Shown here: one piece after another, positions 42,970 to 51,741 of the stretch
Position numbering within the stretch: position 1 is the first letter of the stretch
Layout of the letters: each line of letters starts with the position of its first letter
Assembly (NCBI GenBank): GCA_964546015.1
Contig: CAZJHO010000002.1
Location: 62,001 to 126,000, forward strand
DNA length: 64,000 nt
Origin: JAFGVL01 sp964546015
GTDB lineage: Bacteria; Bacteroidota; Bacteroidia; Bacteroidales; Paludibacteraceae
Direction: 5' to 3'
Made by a program: the position numbers and the translations under genes
The notes under the pieces: generated by a model
What the model saw: only the letters and a program-made list of their open reading frames with translations
Databases searched by the model: none
Told to the model about the DNA's origin: nothing

Positions 42970-44358
42970 TTATTTCGCATGTGTAGGTACTTTAGCTTCT
43001 TTGCCGAGCACCACATTTTTCATTACAATATTTTCGGCATTGGTTATGCTTAGGGCATTCTTTACGGTATCTATCCGTACATTAGAGAAATAAATATCGC
43101 GCACAGGTTTTTCTGCGAATCCTTGTACAACAATTCCGGCAGCGGTAGCTTTACGGCAACTAAGGCTATCTACATAAATATTTCGTATATCGGTGCTGTG
43201 TCCTTTGCCTTCGCCATGGTAGAACGAGGTAATAAAGAAACAATCTTCTACTTCGCCGAAAGCGACATTATTTACATAAATATCTTGTATAAAACCGCCG
43301 CGGTCAGGATTCGATTTCAGGTAAATACCCCGCTTACAATATCCGCCGAAGCTGCAATTTTCGATAAACACATTGCGTACGCCCGACGACATTTCGCTGC
43401 CGATAACCACACCGTGCAATCCTTTGAATTTACAATTGCGAATAATGATGTTTTCGCAAGGCATGTTCATGGAGCGACCTTCATGGTCGCGTCCGGCTTT
43501 AATGGCAACATTGTCGTCGCCATTATCGAAATTCATGTTTTCTATTAATACATTTTTGCAGTATTCGGGATCGATTCCGTCGTTATTTACATTTTTAGCA
43601 ATGAAATTGACTGCACGCACCGTCGCGTTTTCGCACTTAAGCAAGTGTACACACCAAAATGGTGAATTGGTAATTGTTACTCCTTCGATTAAAATATTTT
43701 TACATTCGAATAGTTGTACCAATTGCGGGCGCAAATAATCACCTTTTCCAAATACACGGTCTTTTATTGGTGTATTATTATGGTTCATTTCGCGGCTTCG
43801 TTGTTGTGCCGGATCGTCTAGTTCTTTTCCGGTAATGGGATCTGTTGATCTCCATTTACTGAAAGTTTCGGCTGCATTTCCGTCAATTGTTCCTTCGCCG
43901 ATGATGGATACATTCTCGAGTTGATAACCATAAATAAGCGGACTGTAGTTGTATAGAATCGTTCCTTCCCAACTAGTCAGTACGGCAGGCAAGTATCGGT
44001 CAGGGTCGGACGAAAATTTAAGCCGAGCACCTTTTTGAATATCCAAACAAACATTGCTGGCTAAGTGCAAGGGTCCGTCAATAAAATAAATTCCTTCCGG
44101 AACAATAATATGTACGCCGCCTTTTTCTTTTGCTTGCGCAATGGCTTTTTCGAACGCGGGTTTACAGTCGCTAACCGAATCGGGTTTTGCTCCTAAATCA
44201 ATAACCGAAACCGTATATTCCGGAATTTCGGGAGCTTTAATATTCTTTAAAATAGCGTCGCGTTTTTCTTGGCGGGTTAGTTCTTTTTTTCCATTGCAAC
44301 ACGATGACAACAAAAAGGCAAATAGCAATATTCCTGCTGAAAATAAGATCTTTTTCAT
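42970..44358 (-). CDS. GH28 polygalacturonase-family lipoprotein
   Basis: Glycoside hydrolase family 28 enzyme of 462 residues, hydrolysing galacturonan or a related pectic link. Lipoprotein signal FSAGILLFAFLLSSC (lipobox L-S-S-C). N-terminal SVIDLGAKPDSVSDCKPAFEKAIAQA is typical. The right-handed parallel beta-helix carries the catalytic motifs: NNDGIDPEYCKNV (NTD-type), FDNGDDNVAIKAGRD (the Asp pair), GLHGVVIGSEMSSGV (HG) and RGIYLKSNPDRGG (RIK-like), so the active site appears complete. Its uronate products fit with kdgK near the window start. No SusC/SusD pair is nearby, so it is not in a standard polysaccharide utilisation locus. Confidence 0.9.
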   Translation of the reverse strand: MKKILFSAGILLFAFLLSSCCNGKKELTRQEKRDAILKNIKAPEIPEYTVSVIDLGAKPDSVSDCKPAFEKAIAQAKEKGGVHIIVPEGIYFIDGPLHLASNVCLDIQKGARLKFSSDPDRYLPAVLTSWEGTILYNYSPLIYGYQLENVSIIGEGTIDGNAAETFSKWRSTDPITGKELDDPAQQRSREMNHNNTPIKDRVFGKGDYLRPQLVQLFECKNILIEGVTITNSPFWCVHLLKCENATVRAVNFIAKNVNNDGIDPEYCKNVLIENMNFDNGDDNVAIKAGRDHEGRSMNMPCENIIIRNCKFKGLHGVVIGSEMSSGVRNVFIENCSFGGYCKRGIYLKSNPDRGGFIQDIYVNNVAFGEVEDCFFITSFYHGEGKGHSTDIRNIYVDSLSCRKATAAGIVVQGFAEKPVRDIYFSNVRIDTVKNALSITNAENIVMKNVVLGKEAKVPTHAK

Positions 44359-44480
44359 ATTATGAGAGTTTTTAAGATTTAATTGCCTGCCAAAGATAGA
44401 TATTGTATTTTATTTTAATAGAAAAACCAATTGATGATCTGTTTTTTTATTAATTGATTTAAAAAAATATTCAAATTTTC

Positions 44481-44511
44481 TTGCATAATTAAAAAGAAAC
44501 TTTCACCTTTG
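44481..44511 (+). promoter_or_regulatory. Promoter of the trp operon
   Basis: TTG (44481-44483), 20 nt, CACCTTTG (44504-44511): close to the Bacteroidetes consensus, with C instead of T at the first -7 base. Transcription should start at about 44516, a few bases before the leader peptide gene. Confidence 0.55.
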
Positions 44512-44531
44512 CAGAACGAAAACAAATTAGA

Positions 44532-44591
44532 ATGAACAAGATTTTATTAAATAACAATTGGTGGTGGAACTTACGAAAATCAAACTCGTGA
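44532..44591 (+). CDS. trpL: trp operon leader peptide
   Basis: Nineteen-residue leader peptide MNKILLNNNWWWNLRKSNS with three consecutive Trp codons (TGG at 44559-44567). Ribosome stalling at these codons under Trp starvation would control the attenuator downstream. Its stop codon lies inside the sequence TCGTGAG (44586-44592), which can pair with CTCACGA (44649-44655) in the terminator, so translation to the end would block the antiterminator. The peptide is too short for standard gene calling. Confidence 0.9.
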   Translation: MNKILLNNNWWWNLRKSNS

Positions 44592-44666
44592 GGGGGAACG
44601 CCATTGTGTAAAATAAAAACTAAAATAATACAATAAAGGCCTGTCGAACTCACGACAGGCTTTTTT
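44586..44666 (+). promoter_or_regulatory. trp attenuator (antiterminator plus terminator)
   Basis: Terminator: GCCTGTCG (44639-44646), loop AACTCA, CGACAGGC (44653-44660), then six Ts. Antiterminator: TCGTGAG (44586-44592) with CTCACGA (44649-44655), which uses the terminator's loop and the start of its 3' arm. The two structures exclude each other. It lies about 40 bp before trpB. Confidence 0.88.
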
Positions 44667-44702
44667 ATTGTCGAAAATGTAAACATTAAAATTATAAATC
44701 GT

Positions 44703-45893
44703 ATGAATTTTTCTATTGACGAAAACGGATATTACGGCAGATTTGGTGGAGCTTATATTCCCGAGATTTTGCAAAAGAATTTTGAAAATCTACAAAAAAA
44801 TTATCTTTCTATTATTAATGATGAGGATTTTCAAAAAGAGTTTCATGCGCTGCTAAAAGATTATGTCGGTCGTCCGTCTCCGTTGTATTTTGCTAAACGC
44901 TTGTCGGAGACAGTTGGCGCAAAAATTTTTCTGAAGCGTGAAGACCTGAATCATACCGGTTCGCACAAAATAACCAACTCTATTGGGCAAATACTTATGG
45001 CAAAACGCATGGGTAAAACCCGTATTTTAGCAGAAACCGGTGCGGGACAACATGGAGTTGCTACGGCTACCGTTTGTGCGCTCATGAATATGGATTGTAC
45101 AGTGTATATGGGCGAAACCGATGTAAAACGCCAACATCTTAATGTGCAGAAAATGAAAATGTTAGGTGCTAAAGTTGTGCCGGTTACTTCGGGAAATAAA
45201 ACACTGAAAGATGCCACCAATGAGGCTTTTCGAGACTGGTGCAATCATCCTGCGGACACTTTTTACATTATTGGTTCGGTAGTGGGGGCACATCCTTATC
45301 CGGATATGGTGGCGAGGTTTCAATCCATTATCAGCGAAGAGGTAAAAAAACAATTACAGGAGCACGAAGGACGCGATTATCCTGATTATTTGATGGCTTG
45401 TGTCGGTGGCGGAAGCAATGCAGCAGGAACTTTTTATCATTATTTGGATGATGAGCGTGTCCAACTTGTCGAAGCCGAAGCTGCAGGCTTGGGTATTGAT
45501 TCGGGCAAATCGGCGGCTACCATACATCTAGGTAGCGAAGGTGTACTGCACGGAAGTCGTACGCTGGTAATGCAAACCGAAGACGGTCAAGTAATTGAAC
45601 CATATTCTATTTCGGCGGGGCTGGATTATCCGGGTATTGGTCCGTTACACGCCAATTTGGCAAAAACAGGAAGAGCACAAGTGTTTGCTATTACCGACGA
45701 TGAAGCTTTGAATGCTGCTTTTGAATTAACTCGCTTGGAAGGTATTATTCCCGCAATTGAAAGTTCGCACGCTTTGGCAGTTTTACATAAAATAAAATTT
45801 AAACCAACAGATATAGTTGTGCTTACTGTTTCGGGTAGAGGAGATAAAGATATGCCTACTTTTTTAGAACATTTTGAGAATCACCAATCATAG
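44703..45893 (+). CDS. trpB: Tryptophan synthase beta chain
   Basis: TrpB condenses indole with L-serine to form tryptophan, using PLP. The 396 residues show YYGRFGGAYIPEIL, the PLP lysine in LNHTGSHKITNSIGQ (HK), the Asp-rich ETGAGQHGVATATVCAL, the phosphate loop CVGGGSNAAG and LDYPGIGPLHA. First structural gene after the attenuator, as in the Bacteroidetes order trpBEGDCFA. trpE follows after 10 bp. Confidence 0.99.
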   Translation: MNFSIDENGYYGRFGGAYIPEILQKNFENLQKNYLSIINDEDFQKEFHALLKDYVGRPSPLYFAKRLSETVGAKIFLKREDLNHTGSHKITNSIGQILMAKRMGKTRILAETGAGQHGVATATVCALMNMDCTVYMGETDVKRQHLNVQKMKMLGAKVVPVTSGNKTLKDATNEAFRDWCNHPADTFYIIGSVVGAHPYPDMVARFQSIISEEVKKQLQEHEGRDYPDYLMACVGGGSNAAGTFYHYLDDERVQLVEAEAAGLGIDSGKSAATIHLGSEGVLHGSRTLVMQTEDGQVIEPYSISAGLDYPGIGPLHANLAKTGRAQVFAITDDEALNAAFELTRLEGIIPAIESSHALAVLHKIKFKPTDIVVLTVSGRGDKDMPTFLEHFENHQS

Positions 45894-45903
45894 AATAGAT
45901 AAA

Positions 45904-47304
45904 ATGAAAACAACGAAATTAACTGTACACACCAGAACTTTTTTAGGTGATTTGCAAACGCCTATAGGTATCTACTTAAAAATAAGGGATTTGTACGAAA
46001 ACTCCGTGCTGCTGGAAAGTTCGGACTACAACAGTGCTGCGAATAGTAACTCGTTTATTGCCTTTCAGCCAATAGCTTTGTACAAGGTGAAGGACAATCA
46101 AATTACGATGCAGTACCCCGACGGTGAAATTGAAACGCTTACGGGTACGGATAAAAATACCGTACCCAATTCATTCGATGCTTTTATTTCTTCTTTTGAT
46201 GCTTCTTCGGAAAAGAAAACAAGCGTGAACGGATTTTTCGGATATTCGGCATACAGAGCAGTACAGTACTTTGAAGATATAATTCTTTCAGCTCCTAAGA
46301 CGGAAGAAAACGATATTCCCGAAATTCAATATATGTTGTATAAGTACATCATTGCTTTGAATTTGTATAAAAATGAGATAAGTATTATCGAAAACCTCAC
46401 TGATGGAGAAGAAAGCCGGATAAGCGATATTGAAAGTATTTTGGCGAGTCCGAATATCAGTTCGTATTCATTTAGCAAAATAGGCGAGGAGTCGTCTGAC
46501 ATCACGGATGAAAACTACCGCCACATGGTAACGCGAGGTAAGGAAGAATGTTATCGCGGTAATGTGTTTCAGATTGTGCTTTCGCGCCGTTTCAAGCAAG
46601 CTTATCAGGGTGACGATATTATGTTGTACCGTACGCTGCGCTCGGTTAATCCGTCGCCGTATTTGTTTTATTTTGATTTCGGGTCTTTCCGTATTTTCGG
46701 TTCGTCGCCCGAAGCACACTTAATGGTAAAAGACGGGCAGGCGTATATAACTCCTATTGCAGGCACATTCCGCCGTACAGGCGATGATGACAAAGACCGC
46801 GAGCTTGCCGAAGCTCTTCGCAACGATCCCAAAGAAAATGCCGAGCATGTAATGCTCGTTGATTTGGCACGCAACGATTTGAGTCGCAACGCCAAAGATG
46901 TAAAAGTAGAAGTATTTCGATCGGTACAGTATTATTCGCATGTGTTACATTTGGTATCGTCGGTAAGCGGTGTGCTGCCCGAAAATGCTAATGTGATAAA
47001 ACTTTTTGCCGATACATTTCCTGCAGGAACGCTATCGGGTGCGCCCAAAGTGAAAGCTATGCAGTTGATAGACGAAATAGAAAAACACGATCGTGGCGTA
47101 TATGGCGGTTGCATCGGTTATATCGGTTTCGATAAAAGTTTTAATCAAGCTATTACTATTCGTTCTTTTTTAAGTAAAAATAATACGCTTTACTATCAAG
47201 CGGGAGCAGGTATTGTAGCTAAGTCGGTCGAAGAAAGTGAGCTGCAAGAAGTTAATAACAAACTTGGCGCATTGAAAAAAGCGATTGATGAAGCAACTAA
47301 ATAA
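45904..47304 (+). CDS. trpE: Anthranilate synthase component I
   Basis: TrpE makes anthranilate from chorismate, with ammonia supplied by TrpG. Start is the ATG at 45904 (MKTTKLTVHTR), giving 466 residues; a longer frame would overlap trpB. The chorismate-binding core has GKEECYRGNVFQIVLSRRF, FGSSPEAHLMVKDG, PIAGTFRRTGDDDKDRELAEAL, NAEHVMLVDLARNDLSRNA, FPAGTLSGAPKVKAMQLIDEIE and YGGCIGYIGFD. The feedback motif near the N-terminus reads LLESSDYNSAANSNSF, consistent with Trp inhibition. Confidence 0.97.
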   Translation: MKTTKLTVHTRTFLGDLQTPIGIYLKIRDLYENSVLLESSDYNSAANSNSFIAFQPIALYKVKDNQITMQYPDGEIETLTGTDKNTVPNSFDAFISSFDASSEKKTSVNGFFGYSAYRAVQYFEDIILSAPKTEENDIPEIQYMLYKYIIALNLYKNEISIIENLTDGEESRISDIESILASPNISSYSFSKIGEESSDITDENYRHMVTRGKEECYRGNVFQIVLSRRFKQAYQGDDIMLYRTLRSVNPSPYLFYFDFGSFRIFGSSPEAHLMVKDGQAYITPIAGTFRRTGDDDKDRELAEALRNDPKENAEHVMLVDLARNDLSRNAKDVKVEVFRSVQYYSHVLHLVSSVSGVLPENANVIKLFADTFPAGTLSGAPKVKAMQLIDEIEKHDRGVYGGCIGYIGFDKSFNQAITIRSFLSKNNTLYYQAGAGIVAKSVEESELQEVNNKLGALKKAIDEATK

Positions 47305-47459
47305 AGTTGGTTTGTTTATTTGATGATTTGTTGAAAGGATAAGAATGAAAAATATCACTATTATTATTCAAAAAAACAAAAAGAAGAAAATTCAAATAAA
47401 CATATTAATAAATAACCAACCAACGGTCATGACCGAAGGGAATAAATCAACATAAAATT

Positions 47460-48026
47460 ATGAAAATATTAGTTTTAGACAATTACGATTCGTTTACCTA
47501 TAATATTGTTCACTTGGTAAAACAATTGGGATATGCCGATGTAGAAGTACATCGCAACGATAAAATTTCGCTCGAAGAAGTAGGAAAATTTGACAAAATA
47601 ATCCTTTCGCCCGGACCGGGAATTCCTTTCGAAGCCGGAATTTTGCTCGATGTGATAAAAAGATATGCGCCTACCAAATCTATTTTGGGCGTGTGCTTGG
47701 GTGAGCAAGCTATTGGAGAAGCTTTCGGTGCTACGCTTGTCAATCTGCCTGAGGTGCATCATGGAGTGACATCACAAGCGATAATCCTCGACCACGAAAT
47801 ATTATTCAAAGATTTGCCCGGAGAAATAGAAGTAGGACGCTACCACTCGTGGGCAGTATCAAAAGAGGGATTTCCAGACTGTTTGCAAATCACAGCTATA
47901 GACGAAAATGGAATGATTATGGCGTTGCGACATAAACAATATGATGTGCGTGGCGTACAATTTCACCCCGAATCGGTGTTGACACCGGATGGAGAGCAAA
48001 TATTGAAAAATTGGCTTGTCAAATGA
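47460..48026 (+). CDS. trpG: Anthranilate synthase component II (glutamine amidotransferase)
   Basis: TrpG releases ammonia from glutamine for TrpE. The 188 residues show LVLDNYDSFTYNIVHLV, ILSPGPGIPFEAG, the nucleophile Cys in LGVCLGEQAIGEAFGA, VGRYHSWAV and the His-Glu pair in VQFHPESVLT. One point to note: the usual GHQ after the cysteine reads GEQ. The catalytic Cys-His-Glu triad is still complete. The 155-bp gap after trpE is AT-rich and shows no terminator. Confidence 0.96.
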   Translation: MKILVLDNYDSFTYNIVHLVKQLGYADVEVHRNDKISLEEVGKFDKIILSPGPGIPFEAGILLDVIKRYAPTKSILGVCLGEQAIGEAFGATLVNLPEVHHGVTSQAIILDHEILFKDLPGEIEVGRYHSWAVSKEGFPDCLQITAIDENGMIMALRHKQYDVRGVQFHPESVLTPDGEQILKNWLVK

Positions 48027-48131
48027 GTTTATTAATAGAGAGATTTACTTATCAACCAAATAAGTTCATCAACCCTCGAAAATAAATTACTCTTTACAAA
48101 AAAAAACATTTATACAATTACACCAACAAAG

Positions 48132-49127
48132 ATGAAACATATACTAACCCGCCTTTTCGATCACGAAAGTTTGGGACAGAAAGAAGCCGAAGAGGTTTTA
48201 ACCAATATAGCCGAAGCGAAATATAACAACGAACAAATCGCATCGTTTATCACAGTGTATTTGATGCGTCCTATCACATTAGAAGAGTTGATGGGATTCC
48301 GGAATGCGTTGCTCAATAAAGCTTTGCGAGTGGATTTAAATGAATTTGATCCTATTGATATTGTCGGAACAGGCGGCGATGGTAAAAACACATTTAACAT
48401 ATCCACTTTGTGTTGCTTTGTATTGGCAGGAGCCGGTTACAAAGTGGCTAAACACGGTAATTACGGAGCTACTTCGGTAAGCGGTGCTTCGAATGTACTG
48501 GAGCATTTCGGAACCAAGTTTAGCACTGACCAATCGCTTATCCGCAAGTCGATTGACGAGACAGGTTTTACTTTTTTGCATGCTCCGCTTTTTAATCCGG
48601 CAATGAAAAATGTAGCGCCTGTGCGCAAGGCATTGGGAGTGCGTACTTTTTTTAATGTACTCGGACCGCTGACTAACCCTTCGCAACCGAAATATCAGAT
48701 GCTTGGCGTGTATAGCTTGCGTATGTTGCGTTTGTACAATTACATTAACCAACAAATGGGAACACGCTATACCCTTGTGCACAACCTTGACGGATACGAT
48801 GAGGTTTCTCTTACAGCAGATGCAAAGATCATTTCAAATACGAAAGAATATATTATCTCTCCACAAGAAATGGGCTTCGGAAGCCTGCAAGACGATCAAC
48901 TAAGCGGTGGCGATACTGTCGCCAATGCTGCGGATATTTTTGCCCGTGTGTTAAACAACACTGCTACCGAAGCGCAAAAATCTGTTGTGATTGCCAATGC
49001 GGCATTTGCTATACAAACTATTTGTCCCGATTATAGTTTGGATGAATGTAAAGCCATTGCATTGGAATCGGTTGATTCGGGCAATGCGAAAAGAGTTTTT
49101 GAACAATATTTACATCTAAATTCGTAA
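48132..49127 (+). CDS. trpD: Anthranilate phosphoribosyltransferase
   Basis: TrpD joins anthranilate to PRPP. The 331 residues carry the family motifs DIVGTGGDGKNTFNIST (PRPP binding), KHGNYGATSVSGASNVLEHFG, HAPLFNPAMKNVAPVRKALGVRTFFNVLGPLTNP and VHNLDGYDEVSLT. It is separated from trpC by 6 bp, so the two are tightly coupled. Confidence 0.98.
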   Translation: MKHILTRLFDHESLGQKEAEEVLTNIAEAKYNNEQIASFITVYLMRPITLEELMGFRNALLNKALRVDLNEFDPIDIVGTGGDGKNTFNISTLCCFVLAGAGYKVAKHGNYGATSVSGASNVLEHFGTKFSTDQSLIRKSIDETGFTFLHAPLFNPAMKNVAPVRKALGVRTFFNVLGPLTNPSQPKYQMLGVYSLRMLRLYNYINQQMGTRYTLVHNLDGYDEVSLTADAKIISNTKEYIISPQEMGFGSLQDDQLSGGDTVANAADIFARVLNNTATEAQKSVVIANAAFAIQTICPDYSLDECKAIALESVDSGNAKRVFEQYLHLNS

Positions 49128-49133
49128 TCGGAT

Positions 49134-49913
49134 ATGACAATTTTAGATAAAATAATAGCGAATAAAAAAATAGAAGTGGCAGAGCGAAAAGCCATTCAAA
49201 GCATAGAACAACTGACGAAAGAAGCTGCTTTTGAACGGAAAACTATTTCGTTGAAAAACAATTTGTTGCAATCTCAAATCGGAATTATTGCCGAGTTTAA
49301 ACGCAAATCACCGTCTAAAGGCTGGATTCATCCCGAGGCTGATGTGCTTTCGGTTACATCGGGTTACTGCGTGGCGGGTGCAAGCGGAATTTCTATTTTG
49401 ACCGACTACAACTACTTTGGTGGTACGCTTGACGATATTGTAACGGCACGCCCACAAGCTACTTGTCCTATTTTGCGCAAAGAATTTATTGTGGACGAAT
49501 ACCAGATTTATGAGGCAAAAGCAATAGGAGCGGATTTGATTCTGCTTATTGCCGCTGCACTTACGCCGCAACAAACTAAAGATTTTGCTCGTAAAGCGCA
49601 TGAACTTGGATTGGAAGTGCTACTCGAAGTGCATAATGAGGAAGAATTTGTGCATGCCAACGAACTTGTTGATATCGTGGGTGTGAATAATCGCAATTTG
49701 AAAACTTTTGTTACCGATGTGCAAGTGTCATTCGATTTAGTAGATAAAATACCCGCCGATTTTGTAAAAGTGAGCGAAAGTGGTATTTCGCAAGCGCAAA
49801 CGATACTTGAATTGCGTGATGTTGGATTTAAAGGCTTTCTGATGGGAGAGAATTTCATGAAAGAAGCGGATCCTGCTAAAGCATTAGAAAATTTTATCCG
49901 ACAAATAAGATGA
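49134..49913 (+). CDS. trpC: Indole-3-glycerol phosphate synthase
   Basis: TrpC closes the indole ring from CdRP. TIM-barrel protein of 259 residues with ILDKIIANKKIEVAERK, IIAEFKRKSPSKGWI (catalytic Lys), LTDYNYFGGTLDDI, ILRKEFIVDEYQIYEAKAIGAD, IVGVNNRNLKTF and VSESGI. Its stop overlaps the trpF start by 4 bp (ATGA). Confidence 0.98.
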   Translation: MTILDKIIANKKIEVAERKAIQSIEQLTKEAAFERKTISLKNNLLQSQIGIIAEFKRKSPSKGWIHPEADVLSVTSGYCVAGASGISILTDYNYFGGTLDDIVTARPQATCPILRKEFIVDEYQIYEAKAIGADLILLIAAALTPQQTKDFARKAHELGLEVLLEVHNEEEFVHANELVDIVGVNNRNLKTFVTDVQVSFDLVDKIPADFVKVSESGISQAQTILELRDVGFKGFLMGENFMKEADPAKALENFIRQIR

Positions 49914-50575
49914 AACAAGGAAAATTAAAAATAAAAGTGTGCGGAATGTGTGATGTAGAAAATATCAAAGTCATAACACAACTACAACCTGATTATATAG
50001 GCTTTATTTTCTACGAAAAATCGCCTCGTTTTGTATTTGGAAATCCAAATTTTCAACTTTCAACTTTCAACTTTCAATTAACGAAAAAGGTTGGTGTTTT
50101 TGTAAACGAAAGTGTAGAGAAAATGTGCGAAACGGCTCAAAAATATAAACTCGATGTACTACAACTGCACGGTGGCGAAACGCCTGTGCAATGCCTGCAA
50201 GTGCAAGAAGAGTTTAGCATAATTAAAGCTTTTTCTATTGCCGGAGCCGACGATTTTCAACAGACGGCAGATTACGAAGGCTGTTGTGATTATTTCCTTT
50301 TCGATACCAAAACGAGCCCCTCCTTCAATCCCTCCCCACAGGAGAGGGTAGTTTATGGGGGTTCGGGTGTAAAATTCGATTGGCAATTATTGGAGCACTA
50401 TCAAGGAAAAACGCCTTTCTTTCTCAGTGGCGGTATCGACATGGACGATGTCCCCGTCATTAATAAAATAGCTCATCCGCAGCTTTTCGGAGTGGATATT
50501 AATAGTCGTTTCGAAATAAGTCCTGGAATTAAAGACATAGAAAAGGTAAGACAATTTATCGAATCAATTAAATAA
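49910..50575 (+). CDS. trpF: Phosphoribosylanthranilate isomerase, with in-frame repeat sequence
   Basis: TrpF isomerises PRA to CdRP. The 221 residues show IKVCGMCDVENIKVI (catalytic Cys), PDYIGFIFYEKSPRFV, KKVGVFVNES, VLQLHGGE, YFLFDTKT, GGSGVKFDW, PFFLSGGIDMDDV and FGVDINSRFEISPGIKD. Two stretches look foreign: residues about 44-58 (NFQLSTFNFQL), coded by tandem TTTCAAC units at 50050-50080, and about 136-148 (SPSFNPSPQERVV), coded by 50316-50349, which splits DTKT from YGGSG. Both sit in loops and keep the frame. The enzyme is otherwise complete and in operon order. Confidence 0.95.
   Translation: MKQGKLKIKVCGMCDVENIKVITQLQPDYIGFIFYEKSPRFVFGNPNFQLSTFNFQLTKKVGVFVNESVEKMCETAQKYKLDVLQLHGGETPVQCLQVQEEFSIIKAFSIAGADDFQQTADYEGCCDYFLFDTKTSPSFNPSPQERVVYGGSGVKFDWQLLEHYQGKTPFFLSGGIDMDDVPVINKIAHPQLFGVDINSRFEISPGIKDIEKVRQFIESIK
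50050..50080 (+). repeat. Tandem TTTCAAC units inside trpF
   Basis: Four near-perfect heptamer units, TTTCAAC repeated, within the coding region. Similar TTTAAAGTTC / TTGAACTTT words fill several spacers of the window. Confidence 0.6.
50316..50349 (+). repeat. Repeat-like insertion inside trpF
   Basis: CCCCTCC ... GGAGAGGG forms an imperfect hairpin and splits a conserved TrpF motif (DTKT | YGGSG) by about 13 codons. Confidence 0.5.
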
Positions 50576-50589
50576 ACATACATTTATTC

Positions 50590-51366
50590 ATGAACAGAAT
50601 TAGTAAACTTTTTGCGGCTAAAAATAAAAATATTCTTTCGGTATATTTTACGGCAGGTTATCCGCAATTGAACGATACAGTAGAAATTATCCGTCAATTG
50701 GCAACCAAAGGTGCGGATATAATAGAAATAGGCATTCCGTTCTCAGACCCGCTTGCCGACGGACCTGTGATACAAAACAGTAGTCAGGTGGCACTGCAAA
50801 ACGGTATGTCGCAACGCCTGCTTTTCGAGCAGCTTAAAAACATACGCCAAATAACCGATATTCCGCTTATTTTTATGGGTTATATAAATCCTGTTTTGCA
50901 ATTCGGCTTCGAAGCATTTTGCCAAAAGGCGAAAGAAATCGGTATAGATGGTTTTATTATTCCCGATCTGCCGATGAACGAGTATTTACACGATTTTAAA
51001 CCCATTGCTGACCGCTACGGATTGGAAAATATTCTACTTATCACACCCGAAACGCCCGAAGAACGCATCCACTTGATAGACAAGCATAGCAACGGATTTA
51101 TTTATATGGTATCGTCCGCATCGACTACGGGTGTGCAAAAATATTTTTCTTCGGAGAAAGAGGAATATTTTAAACGAATACAAAACATGAAGCTGAAAAA
51201 TCCAACTTTGGTTGGTTTCGGTATTTCTAATAAAGAAACCTTTGATAGTGCATGCCGTTTTTCACATGGAGCGATTATAGGTAGTGCTTTTGTAAAAGCG
51301 CTTGGCGAAAGCAATAGTATAGAAAAAGCCGTAGAGAAATTATTTTCGGATATTGGAGTGGGATAA
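50590..51366 (+). CDS. trpA: Tryptophan synthase alpha chain
   Basis: TrpA cleaves indole-3-glycerol phosphate to indole, which is channelled to TrpB. The 258 residues show YFTAGYPQLNDT, DIIEIGIPFSDPLADGPVIQNSSQ (catalytic Glu), IFMGYINPVLQFG, DGFIIPDLPMNEY (catalytic Asp), YMVSSASTTGVQ and VGFGISNKETF. Last gene of the operon, followed by two hairpin terminators. Confidence 0.98.
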   Translation: MNRISKLFAAKNKNILSVYFTAGYPQLNDTVEIIRQLATKGADIIEIGIPFSDPLADGPVIQNSSQVALQNGMSQRLLFEQLKNIRQITDIPLIFMGYINPVLQFGFEAFCQKAKEIGIDGFIIPDLPMNEYLHDFKPIADRYGLENILLITPETPEERIHLIDKHSNGFIYMVSSASTTGVQKYFSSEKEEYFKRIQNMKLKNPTLVGFGISNKETFDSACRFSHGAIIGSAFVKALGESNSIEKAVEKLFSDIGVG

Positions 51367-51404
51367 TAGTTAACTTATATCTAACAGCAGTTAAAAGCAA
51401 AATT

Positions 51405-51444
51405 CTCGCACGGTGTGATTATACATTTTGCGGGAGTTTTTTTT
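51405..51444 (+). terminator. First terminator after trpA
   Basis: CTCGCA (51405-51410) pairs imperfectly with TGCGGGAG (51429-51436), followed by eight Ts. Confidence 0.6.
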
Positions 51445-51456
51445 CTTTACTTAAAA

Positions 51457-51494
51457 CCTAACTTGTAGTACTAAATAGCAAGTTAGGTTTTTTT
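51457..51494 (+). terminator. Second terminator after trpA
   Basis: Perfect 9-bp stem CCTAACTTG (51457-51465) and CAAGTTAGG (51479-51487), followed by seven Ts. Confidence 0.85.
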
Positions 51495-51741
51495 ATTATT
51501 TGTTGTGTTTTCTTGTTTTGGACTCATAAATTTTAAAGGTATATTTAATAAATAGGTAAATAAAACAACTTTCTCAACAGATTATATTTATTAAAATTCT
51601 ATTAATGAAGAAAATAAGATGAGTTTGTAGGTAGAAAATATTTCAATAAAAACACCTGTTTATAGATGATTTTATATAAAAAACAGATTTTTATAAATTT
51701 TAAGATAAAAGAATTTTAGTTAAAAAATTGCTAATAAATGT

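Larger units (their letters stand above)
51367..51741. other. Spacer between trp operon and the large unknown gene
   Basis: 375 bp. The first third holds two terminators; the rest (from about 51500) is very AT-rich with no gene and no clear TAnnTTTG promoter that I could see. Confidence 0.6.
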
